A stretch of DNA of 64,000 nucleotides from Mycobacterium colombiense. Its GTDB lineage: Bacteria; Actinomycetota; Actinomycetes; Mycobacteriales; Mycobacteriaceae. Of the stretch, positions 19,524 through 28,157 are shown piece after piece. The notes under the pieces were generated by a model that did not search any database, was not told the origin of the DNA, and saw nothing but the letters and a program-made list of their open reading frames with translations. Made by a program: the position numbers and the translations under genes. How positions within the stretch are numbered: the first letter of the stretch is position 1; each line of letters begins with the position of its first letter. The DNA lies in assembly GCF_003284935.1 (NCBI RefSeq), contig NZ_QMEV01000015.1:1-64000 (forward strand). Direction: 5' to 3'.

Positions 19524-19913
19524 ATGATGATCGCCTTGGAGTATCACGACAACTGTTGCGGCCTCGCCGACCCGCTCACTCCTCTCGCGGCGGCGGCGTT
19601 ACCCGACGGCGTGCCCAGTTCGTCGGCGGGCGCGGCCAGCCGGGGCGAAGACCTCGACGGCGCGCAGGCCCACACGGTGTTCGACGGTCATCGTCCGGAC
19701 TTCTGGACGGTGGGCAGGCCGGGCCTGCGAGACATCGAGGTGTGCATCGAAGGGACCCGCGCGGACGGCGCGATCAGCCTGGGCCTGGTGGTCAACGGCC
19801 TGGACTGCAGTGGTGTTCCGATTGACCAGGCGCTTTCGCTCGCAGACGCCCGGGGGGATGCGGGCGTCTGCGGCGTTAGCTGCCGGGGAGGCGGACACCT
19901 CAAAGCCAGTTAG
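19524..19913 (+). CDS. Hypothetical 129-residue protein with strong SD
   Basis: Begins MMIALEYHDNCCGL and is supported by a very strong Shine-Dalgarno, GAGAGGAGGG at 19511-19520. Third-position GC is high for about the first 110 codons, then degrades toward the 3' end. The central part (about 45-95) resembles no family I recognise. It lies 42 bp after the DUF4185 gene on the same strand and may be co-transcribed. Existence is likely; function is unknown. Confidence 0.55.
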   Translation: MMIALEYHDNCCGLADPLTPLAAAALPDGVPSSSAGAASRGEDLDGAQAHTVFDGHRPDFWTVGRPGLRDIEVCIEGTRADGAISLGLVVNGLDCSGVPIDQALSLADARGDAGVCGVSCRGGGHLKAS

Positions 19914-19971
19914 CCGATGGCTCAGCGCTTTTCGAGGCCCGCCGGCACCGATCTGCGTCATGGGGTGTCGG

Positions 19972-20190
19972 TCACGGCGGCGGCGGGAACCACCGCTTGC
20001 CATCCGTGGTCCACCCGCACGGCAGGTAGTTCCAGTGTGCCGGCGGGGTGGGGTCGAAGCTCAGGCACTTCGGTGCATATAACGACGGCGCGGGAGGGGG
20101 CGGCGGTGCCGGTTGGTCCTCGGCGCTCGCGGTAGCCCCGCTGAGCGTCACGGCCCCAGCGGCCATCAGTGTCGCGACTAGCTTCCGCAT
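19972..20190 (-). CDS. Small secreted proline-rich protein
   Basis: 72 residues. The N-terminus is a clear signal peptide (MRKLVATLMAAGAVTLSGATASA, cleavage near residue 23), followed by EDQPAPPPPPAPSLY and a short C-terminal stretch with two cysteines (APKCLSFD and PCGWTTDG) that could form a disulfide. Such short exported proteins are common in mycobacteria and mostly uncharacterised. The gene is convergent with the hypothetical gene at 19524. Confidence 0.75.
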   Translation of the reverse strand: MRKLVATLMAAGAVTLSGATASAEDQPAPPPPPAPSLYAPKCLSFDPTPPAHWNYLPCGWTTDGKRWFPPPP

Positions 20191-21146
20191 CGCAGGCTCG
20201 GCAGGTCTTATGCCCCAACGAAGCGACGGGCGCTACGTTTCTTCCCTCACATGCACGGTGTTGATGCTAGTCCTCTTTTCCGGCTTTCGCGTGGAACTCG
20301 AACGGCTGCCGCCGGGCAAGGGGGCGGGCGCACGGCGGGACGGCCACATGCGCCGTGGCGGCCGGTTTCGCTGCCCGCTGTCCTGGCGAGGGCGCGGGAC
20401 ACTAGACGAAGTCGATGAACACAAGCTGGACACGGCGTCACAACGAAAAGTACGATCGTGGTCTGATCATCTACTTGTAGAGCGGGGATTTTCTTGCGGC
20501 ACAAAGCCGTGCAAGCAGGAGCATTGCAATGAGGTCTCTCGAGGGGAGCTCACCGCCGGTGTTTGCGGTGAGCGCCTGTGGAACCGCTCTGCGCCGCCCG
20601 AGGCACGCGCTGGTTGCGGGCGGCCACTTCAGACACGGTCGGTCCTTGCTCGCCGCGCTCATCGCCGAGCAGACCCGTCAAGACAGCTGGCGCGCAATCG
20701 AAGTCATTGCGGATACGCATAATCGCCGCGTCGAGTCATACCTGCAGCGTCGACGGCATCGTCCGTGGCGCAACCGGGGATCCTAACCTTTCGAGATTGA
20801 CCCTTTCATGTCGTGAGCGGCGTTGCGCTACAACGCCGGCGGGGTCGGCTATCGCAACGGCCGAAAACTGCCATAGCCACGTCGCGGGGTTCTCGGAGCC
20901 GCCGCCCGAGATCCGGTCACGGGTCGCGATTCATCGAATCACGTTGCGAATCAACAACTAACGCCTCAACACGCGGCCGCTCGCGACACACGCGGAGCCG
21001 GTCAGTATTGCGGCCCCTGGGCACCGAAAGCGAATCGGGCCGCGCAATGCCCAGGGCGCGAATATTTTTCGGATCATTGGACGGGTGCTGCGGTCATGCA
21101 CGTTGCACATGTACGGCCGTCACACCGCTAATCAGGGTGGATAACA
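20191..21146. other. About 950 bp with no confident gene
   Basis: Lower coding potential than the neighbours, with many short open frames that do not hold a consistent codon bias. One candidate, at 20529, is listed separately. The end of the stretch is the promoter region of the first PPE gene. No tRNA-like or repeat structure was recognised. Confidence 0.5.
20529..20786 (+). CDS. Possible 85-residue hypothetical protein
   Basis: An ATG preceded by AGGAG at 20517-20521 opens a basic 85-residue frame ending RRRHRPWRNRGS. It has no recognisable domain and no strong codon bias; a chance frame is about as likely as a gene. Confidence 0.25.
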   Translation: MRSLEGSSPPVFAVSACGTALRRPRHALVAGGHFRHGRSLLAALIAEQTRQDSWRAIEVIADTHNRRVESYLQRRRHRPWRNRGS

Positions 21147-22379
21147 ATGGATTTCGGATGTTTACCGCCAGAGGTCAACTCCGGCCGGATGTACGTCGGC
21201 CCCGGCGCCGGGCCGATGCTGGCTGCCGCAGCGGCGTGGGATGGGTTGGCCGTCCAACTGCACTCCGCGGCGGCGTCGTACGAGTCGGTGATCGCGAGCC
21301 TGACAGGTGACTGGCGAGGCACCTCGTCGGGCATGATGGCGGCGGCCGCAGCGCCGTATGCCGCGTGGATGAGCGCGACCGCCGTGCAAGCCGAACAGGC
21401 CGCGGATCAGGCGCGAGTGGCGGTATCCGCCTATGAAGCCGCGTTCGCCGCGACCGTGCCGCCCCCGGTCGTCGCCGCCAACCGTGCCCGGTTGATGGCG
21501 CTGATCGCGACGAACCTCCTCGGTCAAAACACTTCGGCGATCATGGCCACCGAGGCCGAGTACGCCGAGATGTGGGCCCAGGATGCCGCGGCGATGTACG
21601 GCTATGCCGGTTCCTCGGCGGCCGCCGCGCAAATGACCCTGTTCGATCCGGCGCCGCGGACAACCAACCCGGCCGGGACGGCGGCACAGGCCGCCGCCGT
21701 CACCAACGCCGTCGGCGGGTCGGTCGCGACCAACACGCAATCGGCTCTGCCGCAACTGATGTCCGTCGTGCCGCAATCGCTGCAGAGCCTGACCACGCCT
21801 GCTGCTGCTGCCGACCCCCCGTCGCTGCTGTCGGCGCTCGACTCGGCGCTCACGGGTCCGCTGGGTCCCGTGTCGCTCTTCGGCATCGGGGGCAGCCCTT
21901 ATCTGCTGGGCGTCGAAAACTATCTGGTGCCACAAAACGTGGCCAATGTGACCAGTGCCAGGCAGCGGCTGGACCGCGACCGACTCAAGCTGGCCCAGCT
22001 CGGCGGCGGGGCCGAGCCGGGCAACGGCGTGGTCGGCTCACCGAGGCCCGGTGGTGCCGAAGTTCCAACGGGAATGGGCCGAGCGGCCGTGGTCGGGCGC
22101 CTGTCGGTGCCGCAGGGATGGGCCGCCGCCGCCCCGGAAGTTCGGCCGGTCGCCATGGTGTTGCCACAAACCACAGTCGCCGGTGCGCCGGCCGCACTGG
22201 CGGCAGAGGGGCAGGGGTCGCTGTTCGGCAACATGGCCGCTTCGGGTCTGGCCGGGCGTGCCGTGGCCGCCGCCGGTGGTGGTTCTTCTCGCGGAATGAG
22301 CCTCGGGGGCAGCGCATTCGGGCGGGCGGCAACTACCGCCACCATCATCGTCATCAACGCCGACGACGCGCGGGACTAG
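21147..22379 (+). CDS. PPE family protein, PPE-SVP subfamily (first of a pair)
   Basis: 410 residues. The PPE domain (about 1-175) starts [12 protein letters not shown] and carries the WxG motif in GDWRGTSSG and the conserved EYAEMWAQD near residue 145. The C-terminal part contains the SVP signature region [14 protein letters not shown] (about 315-328), defining the PPE-SVP subfamily. PPE proteins are exported by ESX (type VII) systems, usually as heterodimers with PE proteins; no PE gene is adjacent. The upstream SD is weak. Confidence 0.92.
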   Translation: MDFGCLPPEVNSGRMYVGPGAGPMLAAAAAWDGLAVQLHSAAASYESVIASLTGDWRGTSSGMMAAAAAPYAAWMSATAVQAEQAADQARVAVSAYEAAFAATVPPPVVAANRARLMALIATNLLGQNTSAIMATEAEYAEMWAQDAAAMYGYAGSSAAAAQMTLFDPAPRTTNPAGTAAQAAAVTNAVGGSVATNTQSALPQLMSVVPQSLQSLTTPAAAADPPSLLSALDSALTGPLGPVSLFGIGGSPYLLGVENYLVPQNVANVTSARQRLDRDRLKLAQLGGGAEPGNGVVGSPRPGGAEVPTGMGRAAVVGRLSVPQGWAAAAPEVRPVAMVLPQTTVAGAPAALAAEGQGSLFGNMAASGLAGRAVAAAGGGSSRGMSLGGSAFGRAATTATIIVINADDARD

Positions 22380-22407
22380 CTGCCGTCACCAATATCGAGG
22401 AGCAGCA

Positions 22408-23787
22408 ATGGATTTTGGAGCCTTACCCCCGGAGATCAACTCCGCTCGGATGTATGCCGGTCCCGGTTCGGGGCCGATGTTGGCCGCCGCGTCGGCGTGG
22501 GATGGCTTGGCCGCTCAGCTGCACTCTGCGGCGGCATCGTACGACGCGGTGATTTCCAACCTGGCCAGCGGTTGGCAGGGGCCGTCGTCGGCGGCCATGG
22601 CGGCCGCGGTTGCACCCTACGTGGAGTGGATGAGCGTCACCGCCGCGCAGGCCGAGCAGGCCGCCTCGCGGGCCAGGGCGGCGGTGGCCGCCTACGAGAC
22701 CGCGTTCACGGCGACGGTGCCCCCGGTGGCGATCGCGGAGAACCGCAGCCGGCTGGCGGCACTGGTGGCGACCAATGTGCTGGGCCACAACGCTGCCGCG
22801 ATCGCGGCCACGGAGGCGGAGTACGGGCGGATGTGGGCGCAAGACGCCGCGGTGATGTACGGCTACGCCGGATCCTCGGCGACCGCCGCGCAGATGACGC
22901 CGTTCGATTCGGCGCCCCAAACCACCAATCCCGCGGGAGCGGTCGGTCAATCGGGCGCCGTCGCCCAGGCCGCCGGCGCCGCTCCCGCCAACGCGCAATC
23001 CGCCCTGTCGCAGCTGATGTCCTCGACGCCGCGAACCTTGCAAAGCCTGGCAGCGCCGGCTGCATCCCCCGCAGCGGATCCGTCGTCGTTGGCGACATGG
23101 CTGAACAACCTGAACTCCACACCGCTGGCGCGGATCGCCGCGAACGTCGAGTTCGTCACCAAAGCCATTCGTCCGGTGAACGACACGCTGCTCAGCCTGA
23201 GCTTGGGCCTGGTGGTGACGGCACGGACCTGGAGCGACACGGCCGTCGACCTGGAGGGACCGCTGTTCGCCGCGCTCGGTTCGAGCACGCAGGCGGGCGC
23301 GGCGGCCGGCGCGTCCGCCGTGTCCGCAAGTGTCGGCAGCGCGGGGCTGGCAGGAGCGCTATCCGTGCCGCCGAGCTGGGCGGTGGCCAGCCCGGGGATC
23401 AAGTTGGCCGCCACCGTGCTGGAGTGCACCAGCGCGGCGGCCGCGCCGACGGTCGTGGCGAGCGCGAGTGGTCTCGCTGGCGAAATTGCCCTGGCGGCCT
23501 TGGCCGGAAGCGCCCTGGGTGGTGCGGTGCCCCGCGGGATCACCGGAACCGCCCTGCGGGGGGTGGGACGCCGCCCCTCGGACGAGGGCGCCGACACGCC
23601 GGACAAGCTGAAGACCGTCCTGGCGGAGCTGCAACAGGCGCCCGAGGCGGTTCAGCACTGGCACACCGACAAGGCGCATCTGGAAAGCCTTTTAGACCAG
23701 CTGGCCAAGAAACCGGGCGTCCATGCCGTGCACGTGTCCTCCGCCGAGAAGTCCAAGGCCACACCGCCCCGGGCCACCTGGGGTTAG
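22408..23787 (+). CDS. PPE family protein, PPE-SVP subfamily (second of a pair)
   Basis: 459 residues. The PPE domain ([27 protein letters not shown]) is closely similar to that of the upstream gene, indicating tandem duplication. The SVP region [15 protein letters not shown] is at about 312-326. Beyond it the protein is longer than its neighbour, and its last about 65 residues (from [13 protein letters not shown]) are charged and lack glycine repeats. GAGGAGCAGC at 22397-22406 precedes the ATG; the gap to the first PPE gene is 28 bp. Confidence 0.92.
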   Translation: MDFGALPPEINSARMYAGPGSGPMLAAASAWDGLAAQLHSAAASYDAVISNLASGWQGPSSAAMAAAVAPYVEWMSVTAAQAEQAASRARAAVAAYETAFTATVPPVAIAENRSRLAALVATNVLGHNAAAIAATEAEYGRMWAQDAAVMYGYAGSSATAAQMTPFDSAPQTTNPAGAVGQSGAVAQAAGAAPANAQSALSQLMSSTPRTLQSLAAPAASPAADPSSLATWLNNLNSTPLARIAANVEFVTKAIRPVNDTLLSLSLGLVVTARTWSDTAVDLEGPLFAALGSSTQAGAAAGASAVSASVGSAGLAGALSVPPSWAVASPGIKLAATVLECTSAAAAPTVVASASGLAGEIALAALAGSALGGAVPRGITGTALRGVGRRPSDEGADTPDKLKTVLAELQQAPEAVQHWHTDKAHLESLLDQLAKKPGVHAVHVSSAEKSKATPPRATWG

Positions 23788-23815
23788 CCGCACCGGGGCC
23801 AGGCCTGTGGCGCCG

Positions 23816-24121
23816 TTAGGCGGCGTTGTGGCGATCCCACGGGCCGCACGCCGCCGCCGCGCGGGCGCTCGCCGGCAGCTGAGATACCGGGGCCAGGGCG
23901 GCGTCGCCGATTCGCGTGCGACGGGCCGCGGTGCGACGGATCCACCAGGCGGCCGTCATGGCGACGCCGGTGAGCGCCAGCGTCGCGACGATAACCACGT
24001 CTCCCAAGGCGAGCAACACGATGAAGCCCGCGGTGAGCCACAGTGTCTTGGCAATCAGGTAACGGACACCGGAGCGTTCGCCCGAAAGGGTCTGCCGCAT
24101 GTCGGCCTCGCTAGATGTCAC
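23816..24121 (-). CDS. Small two-span membrane protein
   Basis: 101 residues with two hydrophobic segments, about 23-42 (LIAKTLWLTAGFIVLLALGD) and 43-61, then a basic stretch (RRTAARRTRIG). An alternative start is the internal ATG at 24100 (MRQTLSGERSG). No family recognised. It is convergent with the second PPE gene. Confidence 0.6.
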   Translation of the reverse strand: MTSSEADMRQTLSGERSGVRYLIAKTLWLTAGFIVLLALGDVVIVATLALTGVAMTAAWWIRRTAARRTRIGDAALAPVSQLPASARAAAACGPWDRHNAA

Positions 24122-24204
24122 GGGCCACCGCTCGATCAGTGGCTAGCTCCTACAACCCCTAAGCCGTCGCAGGGCTGCCCGATTCGGCGGCGAGGTGACC
24201 CAAC

Positions 24205-24600
24205 TCACCATTCGCTGCTCGCGCCGGCGCGACGTTGGTTTGCCAACGCGGCAAGGCCTAAGCCGAGGAACAGCGCTGCGCCGCCGCCGGTGATGACGGC
24301 GCCGGCCGGGGGCAGCGTCCGGCGTTGGACGCCGCGTAGCGCCGCGATGACGTCCAGGGCGTCGGTGAGCAGCCCAAGTTGTAGCGCGCGGGTGCGCAAC
24401 CGGGGAGAGGCATCCGTGACGGCGAGGGCCAGCGTCAGTTCGCGAGACCCGAACAGCTGGGTGGTGAAGGGCTGCCGCTCGGCGCCGGCCAGTCCAAACA
24501 GGCGCGCGGCCTTGGCTGGAGCCGCCCATGCGGTCACGCCGGTGGCGAATCGCAGCGCGGCGAATGTCGGGATGAGGACGCGGTTCGGTGCGGTGGTCAT
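24205..24600 (-). CDS. Small multi-span membrane protein
   Basis: 131 residues from the ATG at 24600. Hydrophobic segments lie at about 10-30, 70-90 and 100-120, with GAVITGGGAALFLGLGLAALANQ near the C-terminus. It resembles small uncharacterised actinobacterial membrane proteins; no function is assigned. Further upstream in-frame codons look non-coding, so the internal start is preferred. Confidence 0.6.
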   Translation of the reverse strand: MTTAPNRVLIPTFAALRFATGVTAWAAPAKAARLFGLAGAERQPFTTQLFGSRELTLALAVTDASPRLRTRALQLGLLTDALDVIAALRGVQRRTLPPAGAVITGGGAALFLGLGLAALANQRRAGASSEW

Positions 24601-24763
24601 CAGACCATCCTGTTCCACTGTGCGGCCGATGCACACCCCGAAATGCCCCGACTGCCGCCCGAGGACGAATGCCGTTGCCGGACAGTGAGTTAGCGCGGAC
24701 TCGTGGTGATCGGGCAGGACGAGTGGCATGCGCTGCACCGTCACACACCGGCTACGGTGCCCC

Positions 24764-24817
24764 TGTTCAGAGTCGGTTGATGGTTGACGGAGTGGTTCCG
24801 GTTGATCCTTGACACTC
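24764..24817. repeat. Left terminal repeat of the IS481-type element
   Basis: Contains two copies of a 22-25-bp unit with core TTGATCCTTGAC / TTGATGGTTGAC. The inner 24 bp (24794-24817) pairs with 26021-26044 at 22 of 24 positions. Confidence 0.7.
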
Positions 24818-24827
24818 TTGTTGTGGT

Positions 24828-26015
24828 TTAGGTCGATGCGCTGGTGCGCATGGCCCGTTTGATTCGTACCTCGCCGGCGCTGCGTCGGGCGGCGGTTTTG
24901 ACCAATTGATCGCCGACCCAGAACCGCAGCAGCGCGCCGTCGACGTGGACATCGCAGCGCGCACCTGCGTAGTAGCGCCCGATACTGACCTGCTGCCAGG
25001 CCACGCACACCACCCCGTTGGTCGTCACCCGACGACTGATCCAGTCATCACCGCTGCGGTCCGCAGTGGCGGTGGCGGCGTTCGTCGGTGCCAATGCAGG
25101 TGCCCCGGCGTGGAACCGCTGTGCCGGTGTGGCCATCTTCAGCGCCTGGTGCGGCCGGTTGGTGTTGTAGTCCTCCACCCACTCATCAAGGGCCTGCTGC
25201 GCCACCTTCAAATTGGTGAAAGATGAGCTGTTGCTGAGGAATTCAGCGCGCAGGCTGCGGTGAAACCGCTCAATTTTTCCAGTAGTCGTCGGCGAACGTG
25301 GCTGGGTCAGTAGATGCTCGATGCCCTGCTCGCGACAGATTGCCTCGAACAACACCTCGGTCGGCGGATGATTGAACCGGCCCGTGAAGACCTTGCCGTT
25401 ATCGGTCAAAATCTGCTCAGGGGCCCCGTAGGTGGCCAACGCGCCACGCAACCCCTCACAGACCGCCCGCGTGCGCTCGCGGGCCATCAACCGCGCGCAC
25501 ACGCACATCCGCGAATGATCATCAATCCCGGTCAGCGCTTTGGCGCAGCTGCCATCAGCCAACGGAAATCCGCCCACGATGTCCATCTGCCACAGCTCCA
25601 TCGGCGCTCCGCGCTCCCAGCGTTTCCACTTGCGCGAGCGCCGATCCCGCGCCGATGGATCGATCATCTCAGCGCGCACCAACGCCCGATACACCGCCGA
25701 CGATGACGGCACCGGAGACACCTTGCGTTTGGCCAACTCGAACACCAACCGCCGCGGCCCCCAATACGGGCGCGAGCGCCGCAACTCCAACAACACCGCC
25801 TCCACCGACGCCGGCATCTGATGCGGACACCTCACCGGCCGATGCGACCGGTCCACCAGCCCCTCAAGACCCTCGGCCTCATAGCGGGCTAACCACGAGT
25901 GCAGCGTCTGACGCGACACCCCCACCTTCTCGGCAACCTGCGAGATCGACAACCCATCACTGATCACCGCCAACACGGCCACATACCGCTGCTCGGCCAC
26001 GCTCAACTCCCTCAT
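24828..26015 (-). CDS. IS481-family transposase (HTH + DDE integrase core)
   Basis: 395 residues, apparently intact. N-terminal helix-turn-helix (ISQVAEKVGVSRQTLHSWLARYE, about 20-42), then an rve-type catalytic core with the three acidic positions in WQMDIVGGF, TDNGKVFTG and GKIERFHRSLR. The region after about residue 300 (RRVTTNGVVCVAWQQVSIGRYY) is a C-terminal DNA-binding-type extension seen in this family. The start is the ATG at 26015; the stop (TAA at 24828-24830) lies just inside the left repeat. Confidence 0.92.
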   Translation of the reverse strand: MRELSVAEQRYVAVLAVISDGLSISQVAEKVGVSRQTLHSWLARYEAEGLEGLVDRSHRPVRCPHQMPASVEAVLLELRRSRPYWGPRRLVFELAKRKVSPVPSSSAVYRALVRAEMIDPSARDRRSRKWKRWERGAPMELWQMDIVGGFPLADGSCAKALTGIDDHSRMCVCARLMARERTRAVCEGLRGALATYGAPEQILTDNGKVFTGRFNHPPTEVLFEAICREQGIEHLLTQPRSPTTTGKIERFHRSLRAEFLSNSSSFTNLKVAQQALDEWVEDYNTNRPHQALKMATPAQRFHAGAPALAPTNAATATADRSGDDWISRRVTTNGVVCVAWQQVSIGRYYAGARCDVHVDGALLRFWVGDQLVKTAARRSAGEVRIKRAMRTSAST

Positions 26016-26020
26016 CTAGG

Positions 26021-26117
26021 GAGTGTCAAGGATCAGCCGAAACCGCTGTCAAGGATCAACCGAAACGCTGTCAGGCATCACCCGGAACTGAAATGTCAAG
26101 CATCACCCGAGGTCACA
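26021..26117. repeat. Right terminal repeat of the IS481-type element with four iterated units
   Basis: Four direct copies of a 22-25-bp unit begin GTCAAGGATCAGCCG, GTCAAGGATCAACCG, GTCAGGCATCACCCG and GTCAAGCATCACCCG. The two outer units align with the left end in inverted orientation. Multiple units suggest a multi-site transposase-binding end. Confidence 0.65.
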
Positions 26118-26129
26118 CATATAGGTTTG

Positions 26130-26202
26130 TGCCCCCGGCAGGATTCGAACCTGCGACACCGGCTTTAGGAGAGCCGTGCTCTATCCCCTGAGCTACGAGG
26201 GC
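26130..26202 (-). tRNA. tRNA-Arg (anticodon CCT)
   Basis: A 73-nt cloverleaf reads on the minus strand: acceptor GCCCTCG/CGGGGGC, D-arm with AGCTCAGGGGATAGAGC, anticodon stem CGGCT/AGCCG enclosing the 7-base loop CTCCTAA, and T-arm GCAGGTTCGAATCCTGC. Loop positions 34-36 are CCT, reading AGG (Arg). Discriminator base A. The 3' CCA is not encoded. Confidence 0.95.
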
Positions 26203-26251
26203 GGACGGGCCTGAGCTTACCGGCAGGGCGGCCGCGAAATCACCGCGGCGG

Positions 26252-27070
26252 TCAGCGCAGTTCGGCGATCACCTTCGAGAAGTTCTCGATGTTGTTGTCC
26301 TGCACGGTGAAGGACGACACGCCGTACTTCTCCCGGTACGCGGACAAGGTGTCGGCGATCTCGCGCGGCGAACCGCTGAGCACCGAGGGCTGCGACAGGA
26401 TCTGCTCGTCGGACAGATCCGGTGAGTAACTGCGGGTCAGCTTGAGGTCCGGCTCCGTCTCCCCGGTCCGCGGCATCGCAGTGATGGCCAGGTTCAGCTC
26501 CAGCGAGTCGAACCGATCTCCGGCGGCCTTGCGGACGAAGTCGACCCGCTCGGCGAACGGATCCTCGACGTCGCGCACCCTGGATCCGGTCAGCCCGATG
26601 ATGTCGGCGTTGCGGGCGGCGATGGTCAGCACCCGGTCGCCGTTGCCGGCGATGATCAGCGGCGTCGACGGGTGATGTTCCTTCAGATAGCCGGTCATGT
26701 GTTCGAGGTAGTCGACCCGCTCGCGGGCGCTGGGATACGGGATCTCCGCGGCTTCGAACTCCTCGCGGACGTAACCGGTGCCAAGGCCGATCTCGAGGCG
26801 GCCGTCGCTGAGCAGATCCAGCGCTTGCATGTCCCGGCTGAGCAGGGCCGGCTTGTAGAACGCGGAATTGAGCACATACATGCTCAGCCGCAGCGTCGTG
26901 GTGACCATCGCGACGGCGGTCAGTGTCGGGAAGGGCGCGGCGGCGCCCAAATGGTCGGGCACACAAAGAATGTCGAAGCCGGCGTCTTCGGCACGCTTGG
27001 CCTTATCCAGCAGGGCCTCGCGCGACTTGAAGAACCGCATGCTCATTCCGAAGCGAAAATCCTTGGCCAC
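26252..27070 (-). CDS. LLM-class F420-dependent oxidoreductase
   Basis: 272 residues of luciferase-like TIM-barrel fold, close to the MSMEG_2516-type F420 family. Visible signatures: KRAEDAGFDILCVPDH, LEIGLGTGYVREEFEA and IIAGNGDRVLTIAARNADIIG. It probably reduces or oxidises a small molecule with F420. The start is set at the GTG at 27070: GGAG at 27078-27081 is then 7 nt upstream, whereas it would be only 1 nt from the upstream GTG at 27076. It is the last gene of a run with mntH and the fused gamma-glutamyl enzyme. Confidence 0.88.
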   Translation of the reverse strand: MAKDFRFGMSMRFFKSREALLDKAKRAEDAGFDILCVPDHLGAAAPFPTLTAVAMVTTTLRLSMYVLNSAFYKPALLSRDMQALDLLSDGRLEIGLGTGYVREEFEAAEIPYPSARERVDYLEHMTGYLKEHHPSTPLIIAGNGDRVLTIAARNADIIGLTGSRVRDVEDPFAERVDFVRKAAGDRFDSLELNLAITAMPRTGETEPDLKLTRSYSPDLSDEQILSQPSVLSGSPREIADTLSAYREKYGVSSFTVQDNNIENFSKVIAELR

Positions 27071-27083
27071 CAACACTCTCCGT

Positions 27084-28157
27084 TCAACGATGCGATATCG
27101 ACCAACTGCGGGCGGCGTCGGCCAACCCCTGGATCAGGGCGCTGGTGACCGACGACAAACCGTCGTCGCCCGGCAGCGGGCTGCGCGGGCTGATCCCGCG
27201 GACCCGCGCCGAGAGCTCCAGCTGGGTTCCGCCCCCGCGGACCCGGTTCACCGGGTTGCGCGGGTGCAGGCCCCGCAATTCCGGCGGGATGTCGTCGAGG
27301 TCGGTGATCAGCTGGTAGCCGGCCAGCCGGATGTGCTGGGTCAGGTGCGCGGCCAGCGCCCGGTTACGGCCCCCGGCCAGTAGCTGGGTGCTGCGTCCGT
27401 CACGGCCATACCCGTGCAGCGAGACCGCGACGTCGACATGGTCGAGGAACTCGGCGAGCAACGGTGACTCGGCCGGATCGAACAGCGCCGACGCCAGGTG
27501 GTGCGGGTAGTGATCGGGGTGGCGCACCACGTAGACCGACGCACCGGCCGCCTCGGCGGCGCGCTCGGCGATCACGTCGGTCATCTCTTCCAGGCCGCCG
27601 CCATGGATCGCCAAAAAGCCGAAACGCGAACGCAATTGGCTGCTCTCGGTCACGCCGGGCTCGCTCAGCAGCGCCGAAAGTGATTGCGGCCCAGGCCGGG
27701 ACGTCGACGCTTTCGGGCGGGGCCAGCCGGCCGGGTCCCAGCGGCGCAGGAAGTCGACCCAGCGTTGCGGCAACCCGTGCTGGGTGGCGCCGTCGATGAT
27801 CTTGGGCAGGTAGCCCGGCCGGGGCGGGCCCGGCGTCACCCGGTGGTCGATGTACACCCAGGCCGGCGCCGGTCCGTCGTCGGTGTGCACGGTCATTTCG
27901 TCGCGCCGGTAGCGCACCGGCACACCCTCGGCGCTGTCCAACGTCGCCAAGTCACCGTCGGAGATCTGCCAGACCACCCCGTACACCCGGTTACCCGCCA
28001 GCGGTTCGACGGTGGCCACGCCGCGCTGATTGATCAGCCAGTCGTGATCGGCCAGCACCGCCGGCCGCGGATGCGCGGCGTCGGGGCAGCGTTGCGCCAT
28101 CTGCCGGACGCATAGGTTCGACCCGTATGCGAAGTAAAGATGCCGGCGGGCCGGCAT
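27084..28157 (-). CDS. Fused gamma-glutamylcyclotransferase / poly-gamma-glutamate hydrolase
   Basis: 357 residues with two domains. The N-terminal part (about 6-140) is a GGCT-fold: FAYGSN at 9-14 and candidate catalytic Glu78 in LDSAEGVP, as in enzymes releasing 5-oxoproline from gamma-glutamyl amino acids. The C-terminal part (about 165-357) matches the poly-gamma-glutamate hydrolase family: AIHGGGLEEMTDVI (H185, E190) and SLHGYGRDG (H248) as probable zinc ligands. Its start abuts the mntH stop with no gap, and it ends 13 bp before the F420-type oxidoreductase. It corresponds by position to M. tuberculosis Rv0923c. Natural substrate unknown. Confidence 0.87.
   Translation of the reverse strand: MPARRHLYFAYGSNLCVRQMAQRCPDAAHPRPAVLADHDWLINQRGVATVEPLAGNRVYGVVWQISDGDLATLDSAEGVPVRYRRDEMTVHTDDGPAPAWVYIDHRVTPGPPRPGYLPKIIDGATQHGLPQRWVDFLRRWDPAGWPRPKASTSRPGPQSLSALLSEPGVTESSQLRSRFGFLAIHGGGLEEMTDVIAERAAEAAGASVYVVRHPDHYPHHLASALFDPAESPLLAEFLDHVDVAVSLHGYGRDGRSTQLLAGGRNRALAAHLTQHIRLAGYQLITDLDDIPPELRGLHPRNPVNRVRGGGTQLELSARVRGISPRSPLPGDDGLSSVTSALIQGLADAARSWSISHR

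Larger units (their letters stand above)
24764..26117 (-). mobile_element. IS481-family insertion sequence
   Basis: About 1.35 kb between the outermost terminal repeats. Both ends start TGT and share blocks TCGG(T/G)TGATG(G/C)TTGAC and GTTCCGG(T/G)TGAT with equal spacing, giving an imperfect inverted repeat of about 50 bp. The right end adds two further copies of the unit. One complete transposase gene fills the interior, so the element may be active. No target-site duplication could be seen. The right end lies 12 bp from tRNA-Arg. Confidence 0.8.

Noticed and set aside
24755..26125. Target-site duplication of the IS481-type element
   Set aside because: Flanks (ending GCCCC and starting CATAT) do not match; TSD may be lost or the end misplaced.
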